Source of the DNA: Streptomyces abyssalis | GTDB taxonomy: Bacteria > Actinomycetota > Actinomycetes > Streptomycetales > Streptomycetaceae | Assembly: GCF_001751365.1 (NCBI RefSeq) | Contig: NZ_LJGT01000038.1 | Span: 1,524,507-1,588,506, forward strand | Reading direction: 5' to 3' | Length of the DNA: 64,000 nt | Shown: in pieces, positions 50,590-60,608 of the stretch | Layout: every line of letters begins with the position of its first letter | How positions within the stretch are numbered: position 1 is the first letter of the stretch | Notes under the pieces: generated by a model | Databases searched by the model: none | What the model was told of the DNA's origin: nothing | Seen by the model: the letters and a program-made list of their open reading frames with translations, nothing else | Program-made: the position numbers and the translations under genes

Positions 50590-51537
50590 ATGGCACACTT
50601 CCTTCAGAGCAGGGTGAAGGGTTTCTCGAAAATGGAGACACAACCGGCAATGGGTGCGAGCAGCGGCGCAATCGGGGCGAGTGGCTCAAGCGGGTCCATG
50701 GTGCGGCGCATTCTGCTCGGATCCCAGCTCCGCCGCCTCCGCGAAGCGTGCGGGGTCACCCGCGAGGCCGCCGGTTATTCGATCCGTGCGTCCGAATCCA
50801 AGATCAGCAGGATGGAGTTGGGCCGTGTGAGCTTCAAGGCCCGCGACGTGGCCGATCTGCTGACGCTCTACGGAGTGGTCGACGACACCGAGCGCGAGCC
50901 GCTGCTGGGTCTCGCGAGAGATTCGAGCATAGCCGGGTGGTGGCACAGCTACAGCGACGTCCTGCCCGGCTGGTTCCAGACGTACGTCGGCCTGGAGGGC
51001 TCCGCCTCCCACATCAACACCTACGAAGTGCAGTTCGTGCACGGCCTGTTGCAGACGCAGGAGTACGCACAGGCCGTCGTCACCGCCGGCCACCAGAGCC
51101 ACATCCCGCACGACGAGATCGAGCGCCGGGTCGCTCTCCGTATCGAGCGGCAGAAGCTCCTGCTCGGTGAGAACGCCCCGAAGTTCCTCTGCATCCTCGA
51201 CGAGGCCGCGCTGCGCCGCCCGTTCGGCTCGCACGCGATCATGGACGCTCAGCTGCGCCATCTCGCCGAGGTCTCGGAATCACCCAACATCATCGTCCAG
51301 GTCGTCCCGTTCGAGCTGGGCGGGCACCCCGCCGAGAGCGGTGCTTTCACGCTGCTGCGCTTCCCCGAGTCGGACCTCAACGATGTCGTCTACCTGGAGC
51401 AGCTGACCAGTGCTCTTTACCTGGACAAGAAAGATGAAGTCGCTCACTATGACCAGGTGTTGAGTCGATTGGTGAAGGACAGTCTCTCCCCGTCGCGTAC
51501 GCGCGATCATCTGCAGGCAATACGGCAACTCGGCTGA
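50590..51537 (+). CDS. XRE-family regulator with DUF5753 domain
   Basis: 315 residues if ATG at 50590 is used (GGAG 8 bases upstream); ATGs at 50632 and 50650 are alternatives. HTH domain near 40-95: LGSQLRRLREACGVTREAAG, YSIRASESKISRMELGR. DUF5753 region from about 105 to 300: WHSYSDVLPGWFQTYVGLEG, YEVQFVHGLLQTQEYAQAVV, IERQKLLLGENAPKFLCILD and IVQVVPFELGGHPAESGAF. Known: hundreds of such regulators in each Streptomyces genome, paired with DUF397 proteins. Confidence 0.93.
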   Translation: MAHFLQSRVKGFSKMETQPAMGASSGAIGASGSSGSMVRRILLGSQLRRLREACGVTREAAGYSIRASESKISRMELGRVSFKARDVADLLTLYGVVDDTEREPLLGLARDSSIAGWWHSYSDVLPGWFQTYVGLEGSASHINTYEVQFVHGLLQTQEYAQAVVTAGHQSHIPHDEIERRVALRIERQKLLLGENAPKFLCILDEAALRRPFGSHAIMDAQLRHLAEVSESPNIIVQVVPFELGGHPAESGAFTLLRFPESDLNDVVYLEQLTSALYLDKKDEVAHYDQVLSRLVKDSLSPSRTRDHLQAIRQLG

Positions 51538-51634
51538 ATTGCAAGTACGATGACCAGTCATCAGTACGGAGTTGTGCTGTGCTGCGGCCCCAGGCGGCAT
51601 TGCTCAGCTTGTTCCTGCCCCACGAAGGAATGAC

Positions 51635-53092
51635 ATGTCCTACTTCACGGACCTGGCGCTTCAGTACATAGACGGCCAGTGGTGCGAGGGAAGCGGTTCC
51701 TGGGACATCATCGACTTCGACCCGTACAACGACGACAAGCTCGCCGCCATCACGGTCGCCACCGCCGAAGAGGTCGACCACGCCTACCGTGCCGCCCAAC
51801 GCCACCAGCGCGACTGGGCGAAGACGAATCCGTACACCCGGCGGCAGGTGTTCGAGCGTGCGATCCGCATCATCGAGGACAACGAGCAGGAGATCAGCGA
51901 GGCCCTGATCTCCGAGGTCGGCGGCACGCGCCTCAAGGCGGACATCGAGCTCCACCAGACCAAGGAATTCCTGCGCGAGGCCGTCCACTTGGCGCTCCGC
52001 GCCGAGGGCCGCATCGTGCCGTCGCCCATCGACGGCAAGGAGAACCGGGTGCACCGCGTCCCCGTGGGCGTCGTCGGTGTCGTCACCCCGTTCCACTTCC
52101 CGTTCCTGCTCTCGCTGAAGACGATTACGCCGGCGCTCGCACTCGGTAACGCCGTCGTGCTCAAGCCCCACCAGAACTCGCCGGTGTGCGGCGGTTCGCT
52201 GGTCGCGTGGGTACTGGAGGAGGCGGGCCTCCCGCCGGGCCTGCTGAACGTGGTGATCACCGACACCGCCGAGATCGGCGACACCTTCATCGCGCACCCG
52301 GTGCCGAAGGTCATCTCCTTCACCGGCTCGGAGCCGGTCGGCCGCCAGGTCGCCACCGTCGCCGCCTCGCACTTCAAGCGCACCGTGCTGGAGATGGGCG
52401 GCAACAGCGCACTCATCGTCCTCGACGACGCCGACGTCGACTACGCGGTTGACGCCGCCGTCTTCAGCCGCTTCGTGCACCAGGGCCAGGTGTGCATGTC
52501 GGCCAACCGCATCATCGTCGACCGGGACATCTGCAAGACGTTCAACGAGAAGTTCACCGCCAAGGTCGAGACCCTCAAGGTCGGCGACCCGAGGGACCCG
52601 GACACACAGATCGGCCCGCTCATCAACGCCGTTCAGGCCGACAAGGTCAACTCCCTCGTGGAGCGCACCATCGAGGACGGCGCCACCGCCCTCGTACGCG
52701 GCACCAAGCAGGGCAACCTCGTCTCGCCCAGCATCCTCACGGACCTGCCCGACGGCTCTCCCGCCCTCCGCGAGGAGATCCTCGGCCCCGTGGCGCTGGT
52801 CATCCCGGTGGACGGCGACGACGAGGCAGTGCGGGTCGCCAACGACACCCCGTACGGCCTCGGCGGCGCGGTGCACACGGGCAACATCGACCGCGGTCTG
52901 CGCATGGCCCACCGGATCGAGACCGGCATGGTGCACATCAACGACACCACTGTCGCCGACGAGCCGATCGTCCCGTTCGGCGGCGAGAAGAACTCCGGTC
53001 TGGGCAGGCTCAACGGCGAACAGATGGTGGACGCCTTCACCACCACCAAGTGGATCTCCATCCAGCACGACCGCAGCGGCTTCCCCTTCTGA
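51635..53092 (+). CDS. aldehyde dehydrogenase
   Basis: 485 residues; ATG at 51635 after GAAGGA. ALDH superfamily: VGVVTPFHFPFLLSLKTITP, NAVVLKPHQNSPVCGG (NAD binding), ISFTGSEPVGRQVATV, catalytic Glu253 in LEMGGNSALIVLDDAD and Cys287 in HQGQVCMSANRIIV, EILGPVALVIPVDGDDEAV. Close in pattern to benzaldehyde/salicylaldehyde-type or betaine-aldehyde dehydrogenases; substrate not decidable. Monocistronic, 97 bases after the XRE gene. Confidence 0.94.
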   Translation: MSYFTDLALQYIDGQWCEGSGSWDIIDFDPYNDDKLAAITVATAEEVDHAYRAAQRHQRDWAKTNPYTRRQVFERAIRIIEDNEQEISEALISEVGGTRLKADIELHQTKEFLREAVHLALRAEGRIVPSPIDGKENRVHRVPVGVVGVVTPFHFPFLLSLKTITPALALGNAVVLKPHQNSPVCGGSLVAWVLEEAGLPPGLLNVVITDTAEIGDTFIAHPVPKVISFTGSEPVGRQVATVAASHFKRTVLEMGGNSALIVLDDADVDYAVDAAVFSRFVHQGQVCMSANRIIVDRDICKTFNEKFTAKVETLKVGDPRDPDTQIGPLINAVQADKVNSLVERTIEDGATALVRGTKQGNLVSPSILTDLPDGSPALREEILGPVALVIPVDGDDEAVRVANDTPYGLGGAVHTGNIDRGLRMAHRIETGMVHINDTTVADEPIVPFGGEKNSGLGRLNGEQMVDAFTTTKWISIQHDRSGFPF

Positions 53093-53214
53093 CCGCGTCC
53101 GGACGCCGACCGGTCCGGGCCGGCTTGAGGACACTCCCTGACCGCAAGCCCTCATAGCGTGGTCGTCATCGAGAGGCGCCGTACAGGGGCGGCTCCTGGC
53201 GGAAGGTGACGACC

Positions 53215-53799
53215 ATGCCCGTAGTGGTGAAGCCCGAGGCACCCGGCGACGAGCGCGGCGCGCTCCTGGCGTACCTGGATGCACAGCGCGGCGGAATCAG
53301 GCGGGCACTGCACGGGCTGACCGAGGAGCAGGCACGCAGCGTCCCCTCGGCCAGCGCGCTCTCGCTCGCGGGGGTGCTCAAACACGTGACGTACGGGGAG
53401 CGGGGCTGGCTCCGCACCTTCCAGGCGGACGGCCAGGACTACGACTTCACGGCGGCCGCCGCCGAGTGGGAGGACAGCTTCACCCCGCACGAGGACGAGA
53501 CCGTCGAATCGCTGCTGGACCTGTACACCCGGGCCGCGCAGGAGACCGACGCGGCCGTACGCGCCATCGGCTCCCTGGACGAGACGTTCGACTCCCCGAA
53601 GGTCCCCTGGGACGAGGGCGGCAAGCGCTCCTGGCGGTACGGGCTGCTGCACCTCATCGAGGAGACGGCACGGCACGCGGGCCATGCCGATGTGATCAGG
53701 GAGAGCATCGACGGCAAGGGCGCCTTCGACCTCGTCTTCGAAACGGGTGCGATGCCCGAGCCTGACTGGGCGGCCTTCGGCAGCGAGCCCCTGAAGTAG
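53215..53799 (+). CDS. DinB/DUF664-family protein
   Basis: 194 residues from ATG at 53215, with GGAAGG 8 bases upstream (GTG at 53206 also in frame). DUF664 pattern: LLAYLDAQRGGIRRALHGLT, LSLAGVLKHVTYGERGWLRT (first His), and LLHLIEETARHAGHADVIRE with two further His at the metal site. Known: mycothiol- or bacillithiol-dependent enzyme family. No neighbouring pathway genes. Confidence 0.88.
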   Translation: MPVVVKPEAPGDERGALLAYLDAQRGGIRRALHGLTEEQARSVPSASALSLAGVLKHVTYGERGWLRTFQADGQDYDFTAAAAEWEDSFTPHEDETVESLLDLYTRAAQETDAAVRAIGSLDETFDSPKVPWDEGGKRSWRYGLLHLIEETARHAGHADVIRESIDGKGAFDLVFETGAMPEPDWAAFGSEPLK

Positions 53800-53923
53800 C
53801 CGGTCCGGCCCTGGCCTGACCCGGCAGCCTCCAGCGGCGCCCGCGTCCCGCCCGTCTAGGCTGGCGGCGGCGCGGGCGGGCACCGCGGAGGCTGCGGGCG
53901 TTTGAAGCGAGGGACGAGGGACG

Positions 53924-54544
53924 ATGTCGGCGATCCGGCTGCTGGTGCTCGGGGCGGTGCGCCAGCACGGGCGGGCACACGGCTACATGGTCCGCAACGA
54001 CCTGGAGTTCTGGGGCGCGCACGAGTGGTCCAACGCCAAGCCGGGCTCGATCTACCACGCGCTCAAGCAGCTGGCCAAGCAGGGCCTGCTCCACCCGTAC
54101 GAGACCGCGCCGAGCACCGCGGGGGGCCCGCCCCGCACGCAGTACGAACTGACCGGCGCCGGCGAGGCCGAGTTCATGAAACTGCTCCGGCACGCGCTCA
54201 CGGCCATCGACGAGAAGCAGGACATGCTCACCTCCGGCGTCGGCTTCATCGTCGACCTGCCGCGCGAGGAGGCGGTCGCGCTGCTCGAGAAGCGCATCGC
54301 GGCGCTGGAGGAGTGGCGGCAGGAGGTCACGCGGCACTGGACGCCCGAGCAGAGCACCCCGGAGGAGTGGGGTCACATCGGCGAGATCATGAAGCTCTGG
54401 GTGCACAACGCCGACAGCGGCGCGCAGTGGGCGCGCGGCCTGGTGCAGCGGCTGCGGAACGGCGCGTTCGTGATGGCCGGCGAGGGCGACCGGCAGGTCA
54501 ACGTGCTGCCGCCGGGCACCGGAAACCCGTACGCGGAGCAGTGA
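53924..54544 (+). CDS. PadR-family transcriptional regulator
   Basis: 206 residues; ATG at 53924. Winged helix: IRLLVLGAVRQHGRAHGYMV, WSNAKPGSIYHALKQLAKQG, TQYELTGAGEAEFMKLLRHA. A long C-terminal helical dimerisation region (about 100-200) follows, of the Vir_act_alpha type. Known: PadR repressors often sense small molecules and control efflux genes. No obvious target next to it. Confidence 0.92.
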   Translation: MSAIRLLVLGAVRQHGRAHGYMVRNDLEFWGAHEWSNAKPGSIYHALKQLAKQGLLHPYETAPSTAGGPPRTQYELTGAGEAEFMKLLRHALTAIDEKQDMLTSGVGFIVDLPREEAVALLEKRIAALEEWRQEVTRHWTPEQSTPEEWGHIGEIMKLWVHNADSGAQWARGLVQRLRNGAFVMAGEGDRQVNVLPPGTGNPYAEQ

Positions 54545-55010
54545 GCCGGCTCTTCGGCCTGCCGGGCGGCCGACGCCGGGCACGTGGACGGGCGCCGCCG
54601 CCAAGCGGAATCCGGTGCGATCCGATGCCCGCCACGGCAGGGCCCGTACGCGAACTGTTCGTCAACCCCGTGTGAGGCGGCGGGGGTTCGTGCCCGCGCG
54701 GAGCACGTGCGGCCGCCCGGCCGCCCGGCCGCCCGTCCCGTCCGTGGTGTTCCTCACGCTCCCGCTGCCTCGCCGGCGCCCGCCCGTGCCGCCGGCACCG
54801 GGACGCCGCCCGCCAGGCCCGCACCGCACGGCCCCGAGGCGCCTACGGCCCGGCGCCGCCGGCGTCCGCCCCCGTGTCTCTCACACCCGTGCCGGCTGCC
54901 CCGTACGGGCACCCTGACCGGGACCTCGATACGGGAGCGACCTTATGCTCGGACCATCGGGCGGAAGCGGGCGAAGGCCGTAGACGCAAGTGTGAGGGAG
55001 CGGGCAGAGA
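54545..55010. other. intergenic region before the thrE-like gene
   Basis: 466 very GC-rich bases with a threefold GGCCGCCC tandem (54711-54735) and no recognisable gene. The last 50 bases before 55011 are less GC-rich and carry a GGGAGCGGGCAGAGA leader. Confidence 0.4.
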
Positions 55011-56666
55011 GTGGTCGGGGAGCCGAAGCGGAACGGCCGGTCGGCGGAGAACGGGGACTCCTCGGAGGAGGCCAGGCAGCAACTCGCCGAAGAGGTGCGC
55101 AGCGCGTTCACGCCGCCGCAGGGAATGCCTCTCCCGCCTCTGCCGGACGACGAGCACCCCAGCTCGGAATTCGCCGTCCCCGAAGGGCTGTTGACGTCGC
55201 CGCCGCCGGAGCACGGCAGCGCCTTCACCCCGCCCGAGGGCATTCCGAAGGTCTCCCTGATCAAGCCGGGCGTGCCCTGGCAGGACCGCATGCGGACCAT
55301 GATCCGGATGCCGCTGGCCGAACGCCCGGCACCGGAGCGGGTGAGCCGTCCCGAGGACGCCGAGACGGGCCCGGCCGTGCCGCGCGTGCTCGACCTCACC
55401 CTCCGCATCGGCGAGCTGCTGCTCGCGGGCGGTGAGGGCGCCGAGGACGTCGAGGCGGCGATGTTCGGTGTGGCGCACGCTTACGGGCTGGACCGCTGCG
55501 AGCCCACGGTCACCTTCACGTTGATCTCCATCACGCACCAGCCCTCGCTGGTCGACGACCCGGTGACGGTCGGACGTACCGTGCGCCGCCGCGGCACCGA
55601 CTACACGCGGCTCGCGGCCGTCTTCCGGCTGGTGGACGACATCACCAAGGGCGACGTCACGCTGGAGGAGTCCTACCGGCGTCTGGCCGCCATGCGCCGC
55701 AACCGGCACCCGTACTCCAAGAACGCACTGACTCTCGCGAGCGGCACGCTCTCCGGCGCCGCGTCACTGCTCGTCGGCGGCGACGGCCTCGTCTTCGTGC
55801 TGGCGGCGGTCGGAGCGATGCTCGGCGACAGGCTCGCATGGCTGTGCGCAGGGCGCGGACTGCCGGAGTTCTACCAGTTCGCGGTCGCGGCCGTGCCGCC
55901 TGCGGCGATGGGCGTCGCTGTGGCGCTGGCGGGCTCGTCGAACGACACGAGGCTGAAGGCCGCGGCCGTCATCACCGGTGGCCTCTTCGCACTGATCCCC
56001 GGCCGGGCCCTGGTAGCCGCGGTGCACGACGGGCTGACCGGCTTCTACATCACCGCGGCGGCCCGCCTGCTGGAGGTCATCTACCTCATCGTCGGCATCG
56101 TCGGCGGCGTGCTGGTGATGCTCTACATCGGCTCCGAACTGGGCGCGGAACTCACGCCGGAGAACACACAGGGCGACATCCGGCCCGTGCTCCAGCTCTT
56201 CTCGGCGATGCTGCTGGCGCTGGCCTTCTGCGTACTGCTGCAGCAGGAACGTCACACCGTGGTGCTGGCCACCCTCAACGGCGGCGTGGCCTGGCTGATC
56301 TACGGCGCTCTGGTCAACCGGCCGGTGAGTATCGACGAGGTACCGGCGACCGTCGCCGCGGCCGGACTCGTCGGCCTGTTCGGGCAGTTGATGTCCCGCT
56401 ACCAGTTCGCCTCGTCGCTGCCGTACATCACGGCGGCGATCGGACCGCTGCTGCCCGGTAGCGCGACCTACTTCGGGCTGCTCAACATCGCCCAGGGCCA
56501 CATGGACGAGGGCATCCTGAGCATCTCGCGGGCCGTCGCCCTCGCCCTGGCCATCGCCATCGGCGTCAACCTGGGCGGCGAGCTGGCACGGCTGTTCATC
56601 AAGAGCCCCGGCGTCGAGACGCCGCTCCCCGGCCGCCGCGCCGCCAAGCGCACCCGCGGCTTCTAG
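55011..56666 (+). CDS. thrE: threonine/serine exporter family protein (ThrE), two fused halves
   Basis: 551 residues from GTG at 55011. The first 110 residues are a disordered, Pro-rich extension in which SAFTPPQGMP and SAFTPPEGIP form an internal repeat about 39 residues apart. The ThrE N-half (DUF1212) follows: LDLTLRIGELLLAGGEGAED, EPTVTFTLISITHQPSLVDD, LIPGRALVAAVHDGLTGFYI. The C-half (DUF3815-like) has further transmembrane helices (SLPYITAAIGPLLPGSATYF). Ten hydrophobic segments. Known: exports threonine and serine. Convergent with ppa. Confidence 0.93.
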   Translation: MVGEPKRNGRSAENGDSSEEARQQLAEEVRSAFTPPQGMPLPPLPDDEHPSSEFAVPEGLLTSPPPEHGSAFTPPEGIPKVSLIKPGVPWQDRMRTMIRMPLAERPAPERVSRPEDAETGPAVPRVLDLTLRIGELLLAGGEGAEDVEAAMFGVAHAYGLDRCEPTVTFTLISITHQPSLVDDPVTVGRTVRRRGTDYTRLAAVFRLVDDITKGDVTLEESYRRLAAMRRNRHPYSKNALTLASGTLSGAASLLVGGDGLVFVLAAVGAMLGDRLAWLCAGRGLPEFYQFAVAAVPPAAMGVAVALAGSSNDTRLKAAAVITGGLFALIPGRALVAAVHDGLTGFYITAAARLLEVIYLIVGIVGGVLVMLYIGSELGAELTPENTQGDIRPVLQLFSAMLLALAFCVLLQQERHTVVLATLNGGVAWLIYGALVNRPVSIDEVPATVAAAGLVGLFGQLMSRYQFASSLPYITAAIGPLLPGSATYFGLLNIAQGHMDEGILSISRAVALALAIAIGVNLGGELARLFIKSPGVETPLPGRRAAKRTRGF

Positions 56667-56729
56667 GGCCCCTGCCGGCAATGTGACCAGGAGACGGGCG
56701 GCCGGCCGCCCCGTCTCCGTACGCACGAA

Positions 56730-56758
56730 GGGTGCGCCCCCTCCATGGGGACGCACCC
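56730..56758. terminator. terminator between thrE and ppa
   Basis: GGGTGCGCCCCC pairs with GGGGACGCACCC (one mismatch) around a TCCAT loop, between converging genes. Confidence 0.7.
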
Positions 56759-56822
56759 GGTGTGCGTGCCGTCAGTACGCCGTTCGTACGCGCCCGTCTC
56801 GCCCGGGACCCGGTCCGGTGCT

Positions 56823-57314
56823 TCAGTGGTCGCCGTGGGCCTCAAGTCGCTTGATCGACGCTTCGACCTCGGCTTCGGCGTCGGCGCGGCCGACCCAGTT
56901 CGCACCCTCGACGGACTTGCCGGGCTCCAGGTCCTTGTAGACCTCGAAGAAGTGCTGGATCTCCAGCCGGTCGAACTCGCTCACGTGATGGATGTCCCGC
57001 AGGTGCTCCATCCGCGGGTCGGACGCCGGCACGCACAGCAGCTTGTCGTCGCCCCCCGCTTCGTCCGTCATGCGGAACATCCCGATGGCGCGGGACTTGA
57101 TGATGCAGCCGGGAAAGGTTGGTTCATCGAGCAGCACGAGGGCGTCCAGCGGGTCGCCGTCCTCGCCGAGGGTGTGGTCGACGAAGCCGTAGTCGGCCGG
57201 GTACACGGTCGAGGTGAACAGGTGCCGGTCCAGACGGATGCGCCCGGTCACGTGATCCACCTCGTACTTGTTACGCGAACCCTTCGGGATCTCGATGACG
57301 ACGTCGAACTCCAA
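56823..57314 (-). CDS. ppa: inorganic pyrophosphatase
   Basis: 163 residues, TTG start at 57314 with GAGGAGCC a few bases upstream; the frame continues upstream but the family begins [20 protein letters not shown] exactly here. Active-site residues: [28 protein letters not shown] (the metal-binding DGDPLD), and the C-terminal [18 protein letters not shown]. Known: hydrolyses PPi and so drives biosynthesis; family I enzyme. Divergent from dacB with 85 bases between starts. Confidence 0.97.
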   Translation of the reverse strand: MEFDVVIEIPKGSRNKYEVDHVTGRIRLDRHLFTSTVYPADYGFVDHTLGEDGDPLDALVLLDEPTFPGCIIKSRAIGMFRMTDEAGGDDKLLCVPASDPRMEHLRDIHHVSEFDRLEIQHFFEVYKDLEPGKSVEGANWVGRADAEAEVEASIKRLEAHGDH

Positions 57315-57399
57315 GGAAGGCTCCTCAATGATCAGCACATGTATCTGGTGATTAAGTGTCCCCCACGCACGTACACGGGCGCGAAAGGGGCTGATCGAG

Positions 57400-59019
57400 G
57401 TGCGTGACACCGCCTCAGGGGTGCGTCACACCGCGATCCGGGCATACCGGAAGGTCCGGGCCCGTGCCCGTCGTCACGGGCGGCGGATCCGGCAGCACTG
57501 GCGGACCGCGACTCCGCAGCAGCGGCAGACCGCCGGAGTGACGGCCGGTGCTGCCGCACTCGGACTGGTGCTCGCCGTCACGGCGGTGGCCACGAGCGGA
57601 CCGTGGGACTCGGGCCAGCGTACGGCGGAGCGTTCGCGGGCCGCCGCCCGGGAAGGCCGAAGTGGCGGGAACCACACCGGCGACGCCCCGCGCGCGCCCC
57701 GCGTGCTGGCGGCCCTGGACATGGAGGCCGTACGGGGCGGCGCGGCGGGCGGCGGCCGCGACGCCAAGCCCTCGCACGGCCCCGGTGCGGCAGGTGTTCC
57801 CCCGCCCAGCGAGGCAGCACTGGCCGACATCCTCGAACCGCTGCTGAAGGACGGCGACTTGGGCAAGCACCGCGGCGTCTCGGTCGTCGACGCCGCCACC
57901 GGACGGAAGCTGTACGGCTCCAAGCCCCGCACCGCCGCCACCCCGGCCTCCACCGTCAAGGTCGCCACCGCCGCGGCCGCGCTCACCGCACTCGGAGCCG
58001 ACCACCGCATCACCACGCGGGTGGTACGCGGCAAGGGCGAGGACGAAGTCGTCCTCGTCGGCGGCGGCGACCCGACCCTCAGCTCCGGCGCCCTCGACGG
58101 TCTCGCCCGCGACACGGCCCGCAAGCTGCGCGGCCACGACGGCGGCAAGATCTCCGTCCGTTACGACACCTCGCGCTACAGCGGCCCCCTCCGCCACTCC
58201 ATCGGCACCAACGACAACCTCGCACCCGTCAGCCCCCTCATGGTCGACGAGGCCCGCCTCAAGGGAGGCTCCGGCTCCGGCGACGGGCAGGACGGGGACG
58301 CCCCCGCGCACGGTCCCGCCCCGCGCTCCACCGATCCGGCCGAGGATGCTGCCGAGGCCTTCGCCGACGCACTCGGCGAACACGGCGTCGACGTCGATAA
58401 CGAGCCGAAGGAGGCGAAGGCGCCCGGCAAGGCCAAGGAACTGGCCGCACACCGCTCGGCGCCGGTCTCCGCGCTCGTCGAACGGATGCTGACCTACAGC
58501 GACAACGACATCGCCGAGGCCCTCGCCCGCCAGACCGCCCTCGCCGCCGGCGAGCCCGCGAGCTTCAAGGGCGCCGGGAAGGCCGTACGCCGCACCCTCG
58601 GCAAGCTCGACGTCCCGCTGAAGGGCGCCCGCTTCGCCGACGGCAGCGGCCTCGACCGCGACGGCAAGGTCTCGCCGGCGCTGCTCACAAGCCTCCTCGT
58701 ACGCGCCGCCGATCCCGGCCACGCGGCCCTGCGCCCCGTACTGACGGGCATGCCGGTCGCCCACTTCACCGGCACGCTCGACAGCAGGTACGGCAGCGAC
58801 AAAGGCAAGCAGGGCGCCGGTCTCGTACGCGCGAAGACGGGGACCCTGACCGGCGTGCACACGCTGGCGGGCACCGTCGTCGACGCCGACGGCAGACTGC
58901 TGGCCTTCGCGTTCATGGCATCCGGCAGCACCGACGGCAAGGGCGCACAGGGCTCACTGGACAGCCTCGCCGCGGCCCTCGCCAACTGCGGCTGCCGCGA
59001 GTCGCCGTCCGGGAGCTGA
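57400..59019 (+). CDS. dacB: D-alanyl-D-alanine carboxypeptidase / PBP4 (DacB)
   Basis: 539 residues from GTG at 57400. Basic cytoplasmic N-terminus (about 1-45), one transmembrane anchor (about 47-66), then a Gly/Ala-rich linker. The serine-peptidase S13 domain follows, with SxxK in [13 protein letters not shown] near 187, SxN as [10 protein letters not shown] near 366 and KTG in [17 protein letters not shown] near 487. The middle domain contains an unusually Asp/Gly/Pro-rich insertion ([20 protein letters not shown]). Known: trims peptidoglycan stem peptides outside the membrane. Confidence 0.95.
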   Translation: MRDTASGVRHTAIRAYRKVRARARRHGRRIRQHWRTATPQQRQTAGVTAGAAALGLVLAVTAVATSGPWDSGQRTAERSRAAAREGRSGGNHTGDAPRAPRVLAALDMEAVRGGAAGGGRDAKPSHGPGAAGVPPPSEAALADILEPLLKDGDLGKHRGVSVVDAATGRKLYGSKPRTAATPASTVKVATAAAALTALGADHRITTRVVRGKGEDEVVLVGGGDPTLSSGALDGLARDTARKLRGHDGGKISVRYDTSRYSGPLRHSIGTNDNLAPVSPLMVDEARLKGGSGSGDGQDGDAPAHGPAPRSTDPAEDAAEAFADALGEHGVDVDNEPKEAKAPGKAKELAAHRSAPVSALVERMLTYSDNDIAEALARQTALAAGEPASFKGAGKAVRRTLGKLDVPLKGARFADGSGLDRDGKVSPALLTSLLVRAADPGHAALRPVLTGMPVAHFTGTLDSRYGSDKGKQGAGLVRAKTGTLTGVHTLAGTVVDADGRLLAFAFMASGSTDGKGAQGSLDSLAAALANCGCRESPSGS

Positions 59020-59098
59020 CCCCGCGCGCCCCGGGCCCGCTCCCCGCCCTCGCCGGTGCAGCCTCCCGTCCGGCGGCAGTGACACGTACCGTGAAGTC

Positions 59099-60235
59099 AT
59101 GACGAGCCTCGGTGGTGTGGAGATGGTCGACTGGAATCTCGCGGTCGCGACCGCGACCCGCCTCGTACGGCCGGGTCCCGAAGTGAGCCGCGAGGGAGCG
59201 CGGGCGGTCGTCTCGGAGCTTCGCCGCCATGCGAAGGCGTCCGAGGAACACGTCCGCGGATTCACGCGCATGCAGCCCGACCGCCCCTCGGAGTCGGACA
59301 CCCCGGTCCTGGTGGTGGACCGGCCCGGCTGGGTGCGCGCGAACGTGGCGGGCTTCAGAGAGCTGCTCTCGCCCCTGCTGGAGAAGGTCCAGGAGCGCCG
59401 CTCCGGCTCTCCCGGCGGGGCCGTGCTGGGCGCGGTCGGCGGCAAGGTGACGGGCGTCGAGGTCGGCATGCTGCTGTCGTTCCTGGCCTCCCGGGTCCTC
59501 GGTCAGTACGAGACCTTCGCACCGGCGACGCGCGAACTGCCCGGCGGAGCGGACGGCAGCGGCCGCCTTCTCCTCGTCGCGCCGAACATCGTGCACGTCG
59601 AACGCGAACTCGAGGTCGACCCGCACGACTTCCGCCTCTGGGTCTGCCTGCACGAGGAGACGCACCGCACACAGTTCGCCGCCGTCCCCTGGCTCCGCGA
59701 CCACATCCAGGGCGAGATCCAGTCCTTCCTCGGCGAGACCGACATGGACCCCTCCACGCTGCTGGAGCGCCTCCGCGAGGCGGCGCAGTCCCTCTCCGGC
59801 TCCCGGGCGCAGAGCGCCGAGGGCACGGAGCAGACGGCGGAGACCGAGCGGGCCGGCATCGCCGAACTGGTGCAGACACCCACCCAGCGCGAGATCCTCG
59901 GCCGCCTCACCGCCGTGATGTCCCTGCTGGAGGGCCACGCGGACTACGTGATGGACGGCGTCGGACCGGAGGTCGTGCCGAGCGTCGCGGAGATCCGCGA
60001 GAAGTTCCAGAAGCGCCGGGCCACCGGCGCCGGACGGCTCGACCAGGCGCTGCGCAAGCTCCTCGGCCTCGACGCCAAGCTGCGCCAGTACCGCGAGGGC
60101 GAGCGCTTCGTACGTGCCGTCGTCGAGGACCTGGGCATGGACGGCTTCAACCGCGTCTGGACCTCGCCCAACACGCTCCCCACGAAGTCGGAGATCAGCC
60201 GGCCCGCCGACTGGGTCGCGCGAATGCGCTCCTGA
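59099..60235 (+). CDS. DUF2342 zinc-dependent metalloprotease-like protein
   Basis: 378 residues; ATG at 59099. It matches the actinobacterial F420-biosynthesis-associated / putative zinc hydrolase family: VDWNLAVATATRLVRPGPEV at the start, FLASRVLGQYETFAPATREL, and the metal site LWVCLHEETHRTQFAAVPWL (HExxH variant HEETH near 182-186). GHADYVMDGVGPEVVPSVAE supplies a downstream His. Known: same position between dacB and tilS in Streptomyces. Protease activity is predicted, not shown. Confidence 0.92.
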   Translation: MTSLGGVEMVDWNLAVATATRLVRPGPEVSREGARAVVSELRRHAKASEEHVRGFTRMQPDRPSESDTPVLVVDRPGWVRANVAGFRELLSPLLEKVQERRSGSPGGAVLGAVGGKVTGVEVGMLLSFLASRVLGQYETFAPATRELPGGADGSGRLLLVAPNIVHVERELEVDPHDFRLWVCLHEETHRTQFAAVPWLRDHIQGEIQSFLGETDMDPSTLLERLREAAQSLSGSRAQSAEGTEQTAETERAGIAELVQTPTQREILGRLTAVMSLLEGHADYVMDGVGPEVVPSVAEIREKFQKRRATGAGRLDQALRKLLGLDAKLRQYREGERFVRAVVEDLGMDGFNRVWTSPNTLPTKSEISRPADWVARMRS

Positions 60236-60608
60236 TCTCCGCGGAGCGCGGATCGGACGCGCTGACTGCTGAGCGCGGGGACGGGAGCCGGACGGGCAGG
60301 GGACCCACGGACCGGCCGCACGTCCCCTAGGTACGCCGGTCCGTACGCCGGAGCCGTGACGCGAGGGTGCAGCGCGAGGACGTGAGGGCCGGAGAACGGG
60401 GAAGGCGCGAGGATGCGGGAGCGGGGTCCGCACCCGGCCCCGGCGGCTACTCTCCGGAGCGGGCACGGACCACGGGAAGCCCCGGTAATCACTCGTCCGA
60501 GGGACCGAGAATGCCCGGCCCGCGTGCGATGCTCTGGGAACACCTCCATCTCTGTCACCATCAACACACTCAGCGTGACAAGACTTTCTTCGAGGAAGTG
60601 AATCGGAC
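60236..60608. other. intergenic region before tilS
   Basis: 373 bases, no supported gene. The last 60 bases are less GC-rich and include a short TTCG-loop hairpin (near 60582-60597) close to the tilS start; the tilS promoter is expected here. Confidence 0.4.

Noticed and set aside
51377..53284. Minus-strand ORF of 635 codons
   Set aside because: Antisense shadow of the XRE and aldehyde dehydrogenase genes, caused by high GC at third codon positions.
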